Source: CAYMPH01 sp964392365
GTDB lineage: Bacteria > Spirochaetota > UBA4802 > UBA5550
DNA length: 64,000 bases
Direction: 5' to 3'
Assembly (NCBI GenBank): GCA_964392365.1
Contig: CAYMPH010000001.1
Span: 124,001-188,000 of the forward strand
Of this stretch, positions 59,555 to 64,000 are shown in pieces (the stretch's first letter is position 1; each line of letters begins with the position of its first letter). The position numbers and the translations under genes are program-made. The notes under the pieces were generated by a model. It was not told the DNA's origin and did no database searches. It saw only the letters and a list, made by a program, of their open reading frames with translations.

Positions 59555-61240
59555 TCACCCGATAGGAAGCTTTTTCACAAGAAGAACCTGGTTTCCCTTT
59601 TTATTATATTTCACTTCATCAAAAATATTGAGCGCCATGGAAATTCCCCTGCCGTGTGCTAAATCTTCATTTTTATCCTTTTTCTTTTTCTTAATAAAAT
59701 TTTTATGGTCAAATCCCCTGCCCTCATCTGCTATTTTATAAACTGCACTGTTTCCGTCTAAGGAGAATTCCACTATAATTTTTCTGCCGGTATATGAACT
59801 GTTTTCCTGTCTCTTCTTGATAAATAACAGATAATCCCCGCTATCCATCTGGGCAGATTTCTCTTCAAAAGTTATCTCCAGATTTCCATGTTCAATAGCA
59901 TTGATGAGCATTTCCCTGAGGCCGAGTCGGATTGACATAACTTCAGTATGATTCATTTTTTCAGGAAGATTCTGTACCAGGCGTTTGCTGATTTCTTCTG
60001 CAGCTAGAATATAATTATCTATGCAGAATCTTCCTTTTTCGAAATCAACATATTTCTTTAATAAATCATCCTCTTCCCTTACTGCTTTTACAAGGATCTC
60101 ACCGTTTCCTCCATGATTTATGTGTTCGAATGTAATATTATAATCACAGGGTTCGCCGGTTTTTCTTGTTATAAGGCCAAGTTTCAGATTAACAGGTTTT
60201 TTAGTTTCAATCAGATTCTTTATTTTCTGATCAATTACCTGTTTGATATATTTTGAATCACCAAATGCTTTATGTATAACATCATGAAAACTGGTAATCG
60301 ATTGATTCTGTCTGTCAATCGGCAATCTGTCAAATGCAGCCTTGTTGGCTTCAACAAATTTCAGATCAGAATTTAAAGAGAATATAGCATCATTTGTGCC
60401 TTCGATTATAAAACGGTATCTTTTTTCAGATGCAGATATCTCTTCGTGCGCAATTTCAAGATCTTTTGATGATGTGATGAAACGGCGCATTAGCTCCGCC
60501 ATAAAGCATAAAACCATAACTGTAAGTCCAAAACTGAAACGGGAAAACATAGTATCATAAAATATATCAATGCTGAAACCGGTATATACATACTGCATAT
60601 CATCTACTGCTCCATATATAGCAATAAATATCCCGGTCGCAGGTAAAGCCAGTTTAGAAAGACGCTTATTTAAAAAGATATCAGCTATTATCAATGTTAA
60701 GCTGTAAATAATACAAATAGCAAGGAAGAGATCCCTGATACTGTAAACAATTCCTTCTTTACCGCGTCCGAAATCAGATTCAGTTGTGAGCCAGGTTGTC
60801 TTTGTTTTTTCAAATGATATAAATAAATCCGGAAGTACGAATGCTATAATAGTTATTATTAACGCTATAACCAAACCGCCATAGCTGACAAAGAAATTAA
60901 TTTTCTGCAATCGCGGAGACATTTTCAATATATAATTTAATGAATACGGAAGTGCGAACAGAAAAAAAACACCTGACAGTTGTTCGAAACGATGAAAATT
61001 TACAGAAAACGGCCTCATATGTTTGATGGCGCCATACACAATTACAAGCGTGCTGTTGCCTACAAAACCAAGAGCTATTAAAGCAAGAATCGCTATTGAG
61101 AAATATAGTTTCGATTTATATCTAAAAGCCATATAAATATAAAGGATTAAACCATAGAATAAAATTCCTGAGCAGATTGCAGGAAGCATAAGCTGCGGTA
61201 TGGAAACAGGTATTGAGAAATTAAGAGTTTGCGGATTCAC
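59555..61240 (-). CDS. 7TM-PAS-HATPase (SpoIIAB-like) regulator, copy 2
   Basis: 561 residues from GTG 61240 (AGGAGT upstream). Seven TM helices (~15-255), PAS (~270-385; 'YRFIIEGTNDAIFSLNSDLKFVEANKAAFDRL') and an RsbW/SpoIIAB-like ATPase (~405-560): 'RLGLREMLINAIEHGN' (N-box), 'IADEGRGFDHKNF', 'AHGRGISMALNIFDEV'. No HisKA H-box, so it is not a normal histidine kinase; it may be a Ser kinase/anti-sigma type regulator or act on SpoIIE-like phosphatases. Very similar along its whole length to the gene directly upstream (61326-63014), from tandem duplication. Confidence 0.82.
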   Translation of the reverse strand: MNPQTLNFSIPVSIPQLMLPAICSGILFYGLILYIYMAFRYKSKLYFSIAILALIALGFVGNSTLVIVYGAIKHMRPFSVNFHRFEQLSGVFFLFALPYSLNYILKMSPRLQKINFFVSYGGLVIALIITIIAFVLPDLFISFEKTKTTWLTTESDFGRGKEGIVYSIRDLFLAICIIYSLTLIIADIFLNKRLSKLALPATGIFIAIYGAVDDMQYVYTGFSIDIFYDTMFSRFSFGLTVMVLCFMAELMRRFITSSKDLEIAHEEISASEKRYRFIIEGTNDAIFSLNSDLKFVEANKAAFDRLPIDRQNQSITSFHDVIHKAFGDSKYIKQVIDQKIKNLIETKKPVNLKLGLITRKTGEPCDYNITFEHINHGGNGEILVKAVREEDDLLKKYVDFEKGRFCIDNYILAAEEISKRLVQNLPEKMNHTEVMSIRLGLREMLINAIEHGNLEITFEEKSAQMDSGDYLLFIKKRQENSSYTGRKIIVEFSLDGNSAVYKIADEGRGFDHKNFIKKKKKDKNEDLAHGRGISMALNIFDEVKYNKKGNQVLLVKKLPIG

Positions 61241-61325
61241 TTTTTACTCCTAAAAAAAATTAACTGATAAAGCCGATACAATCTTCTTTGATTAAATAAT
61301 TTACTAAAAAGAATTTTTAATTATA

Positions 61326-63014
61326 TTATTTTGCAGTTTTAAGCTTTTTAACAAGCTGGACCTGATTCCCTTTCTTATTATAATGGACTTCATCAAAAAT
61401 ATTTAGAGCCATAGAAATGCCTCTGCCGTGAGCTAAATCTTCACTATTATCCTTTTTCTTTTTCTTAATAAAATTTTTATGATCAAACCCCCTGCCCTCA
61501 TCTGCTATTTTATAAACTGCTGTGTTCCCGTCTAATGAAAATTCAACTGTAATTTTTCTGCCGGTATATGATTTCTGTTCCTGGCGTTTCTGGATAAATA
61601 ATAAATAATCCCCTCTATCCATCTGTGCAGATTTTTCTTCAAAGGTTATTTCCAGATTACCATGCTCAATCGCATTGATGAGCATTTCCCTGAGACCAAG
61701 ACGGATTGACATTACTTCAGTTTGATTCATTTTTTCAGGCAGATTTTGAACCAGGCGCTTGCTGATTTCTTCTGCAGCGAGAATATAATTATCTATGCAG
61801 AATCTTCCTTTTTCAAAATCAACATACTTCTTTAAAATATCGTCCTGCTCTCTAACAGCTTTAACAAGTATTTCTTCCTTTTCTCCATGGTTTATATGTT
61901 CGAATGTAACATTATAATAACAAGGTTCGCCGGTTTTTCTTATTTTAAGTTCAAGTTTCATATTAACAGGTTTTTTAGTTTCAATCAGATTCTTTATTTT
62001 CTGATCAATTACCTGTTTGATATATTTTGAATCACCCTGATTTTTATGTATAATATCAAAAAAACTGGTTAATGTATGGTCATTCCTGTCAATTGGAAGC
62101 CTTTCAAATGCGGCGTTGTTGGCTTCAACAAAATCAAGTCTGCTATTAAGCGAAAAAATAGGGTCGGATGTTCCTTCGATTATAAAGCGGTATCTTTTTT
62201 CAGATGCTGAAATCTCTTCATGAGCAACTTCAAGATCCCTTGAAGCTGTTATGAACCTTCTCATTAATTCTGCCATAAAACATAAAACCATTACAGTTAA
62301 ACAAAAACTGAAACGGGAAAACATTGTATCATAAAATGGATCAATGTATATACGTGAATAAACATGCTGCATATCATCAATTGCCCCGTAAATTGCTATA
62401 AAAATTCCGGATGCAGGTAAAGCTAGCACAGCAAGACGTTTATTTATAATTATATCAGCAGATATAATTGATAAATTGTAAATTATATATATTCCAAGAA
62501 GAATATCCCTGACGCGGTAAACAATACCTTCTTTACCCCGACCGAAATCAGATTCGCAGGTTAACCAGGTTTTTTTTGTTTTTTCAAATGATACAAAAAG
62601 ATCAGGTGAAGCAAAAGCAATTATTGTTATTATTACAGCAAAAGTAAGGCCCGCATAGCTGATAAAACGATTTATTTTCTGCCATTTTAAAGATAACTTC
62701 AATATAAAGCTTAAAGAAAACGGAAGAGCAAAAAGAAAAAAAGTTCCGGAGAGCTGCTCCAGACGATGAAAATTTACAGAAAATGGTCTCATATGTTTTA
62801 TAGCGCCAAATACGATAACCAGCGTGCTGTTGCCGACGAATCCAAGTGCAAAAAAAGCCATAATAGCTATTGAAAAATATATCATGGATTTATAACGATA
62901 CGCCATATATATAAAAAGCAGTAAGCCGTAGAATAAAATTCCGGTGCAGATCGCCGGCATCATAAGCTGCGGAACAGAAACAGGAGTTAAAAAATTCAGT
63001 GTTTGCGGAATCAC
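61326..63014 (-). CDS. 7TM-PAS-HATPase (SpoIIAB-like) regulator, copy 1
   Basis: 562 residues from GTG 63014 (GGAGGT 5 nt upstream). Same layout as its neighbour: seven TMs, PAS ('YRFIIEGTSDPIFSLNSRLDFVEANNAAFERL') and SpoIIAB-like ATPase with 'LREMLINAIEHGN', 'DEGRGFDHKNF' and 'AHGRGISMALNIF'. The ATPase halves are nearly identical, while TM and PAS segments have drifted more, suggesting similar outputs and different inputs. 85 bp separate the genes; they are probably one transcript or recent duplicates with independent promoters. Confidence 0.82.
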   Translation of the reverse strand: MIPQTLNFLTPVSVPQLMMPAICTGILFYGLLLFIYMAYRYKSMIYFSIAIMAFFALGFVGNSTLVIVFGAIKHMRPFSVNFHRLEQLSGTFFLFALPFSLSFILKLSLKWQKINRFISYAGLTFAVIITIIAFASPDLFVSFEKTKKTWLTCESDFGRGKEGIVYRVRDILLGIYIIYNLSIISADIIINKRLAVLALPASGIFIAIYGAIDDMQHVYSRIYIDPFYDTMFSRFSFCLTVMVLCFMAELMRRFITASRDLEVAHEEISASEKRYRFIIEGTSDPIFSLNSRLDFVEANNAAFERLPIDRNDHTLTSFFDIIHKNQGDSKYIKQVIDQKIKNLIETKKPVNMKLELKIRKTGEPCYYNVTFEHINHGEKEEILVKAVREQDDILKKYVDFEKGRFCIDNYILAAEEISKRLVQNLPEKMNQTEVMSIRLGLREMLINAIEHGNLEITFEEKSAQMDRGDYLLFIQKRQEQKSYTGRKITVEFSLDGNTAVYKIADEGRGFDHKNFIKKKKKDNSEDLAHGRGISMALNIFDEVHYNKKGNQVQLVKKLKTAK

Positions 63015-63097
63015 TCTGCACCTCCGGAATAAAAATTTAATATTCGAATTAAATTATAAATAAATACAGAATCTTTCGATTTGAATTTATTGTTCAA

Positions 63098-64000
63098 TCA
63101 GGAACTTTTTCCGCCTTTTTTAGAAGTATAATTTCCGTAATAAGAATACAGGTATGTTTTTATTTTACCATTATAAAGCTTTCTGTTTTTATCCGGCTTT
63201 CTGCCGAAATTTTTTGCAAACTCCTCATGCGAGGATAAAATAAAATAAGACCATTCATCAAGTGAATTGAAAATTCTGCCTAAAACTTTATATAATTCTG
63301 CAGCATGGGATATATCACTGAGCCTTTCCCCGTAAGGAGGATTAGTAACAATGCAGCCGCCGCTTTTTGCGCTGCTGAATTCCTCTACCGGTTTTCTCTG
63401 GAAAATAATATTTTTTTCAACACCTGCTCTCACCGCATTATCTCTGGCTGCATCAAAAACACCTGCATCAATATCCGATGCAAAAATTGTACAGTCCGAA
63501 TCTTTGATTAAATCAGATGCTTCTTCTCTGGCTGTTTTCCATATTTTTTCCGGAATGAATTCCCATTCCTCTGCAGCAAAAGCCCGTAATAATCCTGGAG
63601 CGATATTTCTTGCAAGCATTGCTGCTTCGATTGCAATTGTGCCTGAACCGCAAAGAGGATCAGCAAAAATTCTTCTGGGGTTCCACCTGCTTAGCCTTAA
63701 AATTCCGGCAGCAAGAGTTTCCCTCAGAGGCGCTTCACCCTTGGCAAGCCTGTAGCCTCTTTTATGAAGGCCGTTTCCGCTCGTATCGAGACTTAAAACA
63801 GCCATATCGTTCAGCATTGAAATTTCAATTTTATAATGAGCTCCGTCTTCAGGAAATAAATTTATCTTATGCATTCTTTTCATGGATTCAACAACAGCTT
63901 TTTTTACAATAGCCTGACAGTCCGGAACACTGAAAAGCTGTGATTTAACCGACTTCCCTGTAACGTGCATGAACCCGTTTAACGGAATAAATTTCTCCCA
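63098..64000 (-). CDS. RlmL/THUMP-type RNA methyltransferase (partial, 5' end outside)
   Basis: The frame is open to the window edge, so the gene starts beyond 64000. Visible ~300 residues: 'FIPLNGFMHVTGKSVKSQLFSVPDCQAIVKKAVV' (end of THUMP), 'DTSGNGLHKRGYRLAKGEAPLRETLAAGILRLSRW', the SAM motif 'FADPLCGSGTIAIEAAMLA', 'IFASDIDAGVFDAARDNA' and the catalytic NPPYGERL. This is the RlmL/YcbY-N family that methylates guanine N2 in 23S rRNA (G2445 in E. coli). The C-terminal RlmK part is absent, as in most non-gammaproteobacterial homologues; the end at 63098 is natural (KKGGKSS). Confidence 0.9.
   Translation of the reverse strand, partial: WEKFIPLNGFMHVTGKSVKSQLFSVPDCQAIVKKAVVESMKRMHKINLFPEDGAHYKIEISMLNDMAVLSLDTSGNGLHKRGYRLAKGEAPLRETLAAGILRLSRWNPRRIFADPLCGSGTIAIEAAMLARNIAPGLLRAFAAEEWEFIPEKIWKTAREEASDLIKDSDCTIFASDIDAGVFDAARDNAVRAGVEKNIIFQRKPVEEFSSAKSGGCIVTNPPYGERLSDISHAAELYKVLGRIFNSLDEWSYFILSSHEEFAKNFGRKPDKNRKLYNGKIKTYLYSYYGNYTSKKGGKSS

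Overview
The window is AT-rich bacterial chromosome of Gram-negative architecture: lipoproteins with lipoboxes, signal-peptide beta-barrel proteins, c-di-GMP proteins and the AmgK-MurU peptidoglycan recycling pair. Several families look spirochaetal (a TM-anchored PilZ-like protein, a 6-bladed-propeller lipoprotein resembling the Leptospira/Treponema LIC_12708 group, SpoIIAB-like sensor kinases, DUF1566 lipoproteins). A member of the Spirochaetota is my best guess, but no rRNA or tRNA is present to prove it.

Layout. 1-5.9 kb: tail of a UPF0182 membrane protein, a COG1313 radical SAM enzyme with an apparent CTG start, then a redox run (EFR1 flavodoxin-ferredoxin, nitroreductase, QueG-like Fe-S protein), a small membrane protein, a J-domain protein and an MBL hydrolase. 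6.1-8.1 kb: two tandem CNB-GGDEF proteins. 8.3-10.4 kb: ADP-forming acyl-CoA synthetase. 10.4-15.35 kb: an apparent inserted island bounded by a direct repeat of the synthetase gene's 3' end. It carries APS reductase (cysH), cysteate synthase, an alpha-oxoamine synthase and a two-domain VOC protein, which together read as a sulfonolipid (capnine-type) pathway: sulfate to sulfite to cysteate to 3-ketocapnine. 15.4-18.5 kb: hybrid histidine kinase and an SDR. 18.9-24.1 kb: two modules, each a fibronectin-III/beta-barrel protein followed by a DUF1566 lipoprotein. 24.1-24.8 kb: a REP-associated tyrosine transposase (RAYT) with REP hairpins, whose relatives also occur at 6.0 and 21.4 kb. 24.9-35.4 kb, mostly minus strand: PAS-GGDEF, acyltransferase, dienoyl-CoA isomerase, B12 radical SAM, SGNH-like lipoprotein, UPF0178, PilZ-like, acyl-CoA dehydrogenase. 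35.8-44.8 kb: propeller lipoprotein, Nnr, barrel protein, MurU/AmgK, DUF4185 lipoprotein, a 634-aa unknown. 45-50.6 kb: a frameshifted MFE2-type hydroxyacyl-CoA dehydrogenase, alkylsulfatase lipoprotein, MGDG-synthase-like glycosyltransferase, GalE.

50.8-58.5 kb holds the second striking locus. Two copies of a two-gene cassette (HTH-like protein overlapping a BtrH_N acyltransferase-like protein) face a convergent operon of ABC-2 ATPase, ABC-2 permease, acyl carrier protein, ketosynthase and a ketosynthase-like protein lacking the active-site cysteine. It looks like an uncharacterised ACP-dependent acyl-product biosynthesis and export system. 58.7-64 kb: barrel protein, a tandem pair of 7TM-PAS-HATPase regulators, and the partial gene of an RlmL-type RNA methyltransferase.

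Fatty acyl metabolism recurs throughout (acyl-CoA synthetase, acyltransferase, dienoyl-CoA isomerase, acyl-CoA dehydrogenase, MFE2 dehydrogenase, KS/ACP, AONS), which suits both candidate lipid-making loci. No CRISPR array, tRNA or rRNA was seen.
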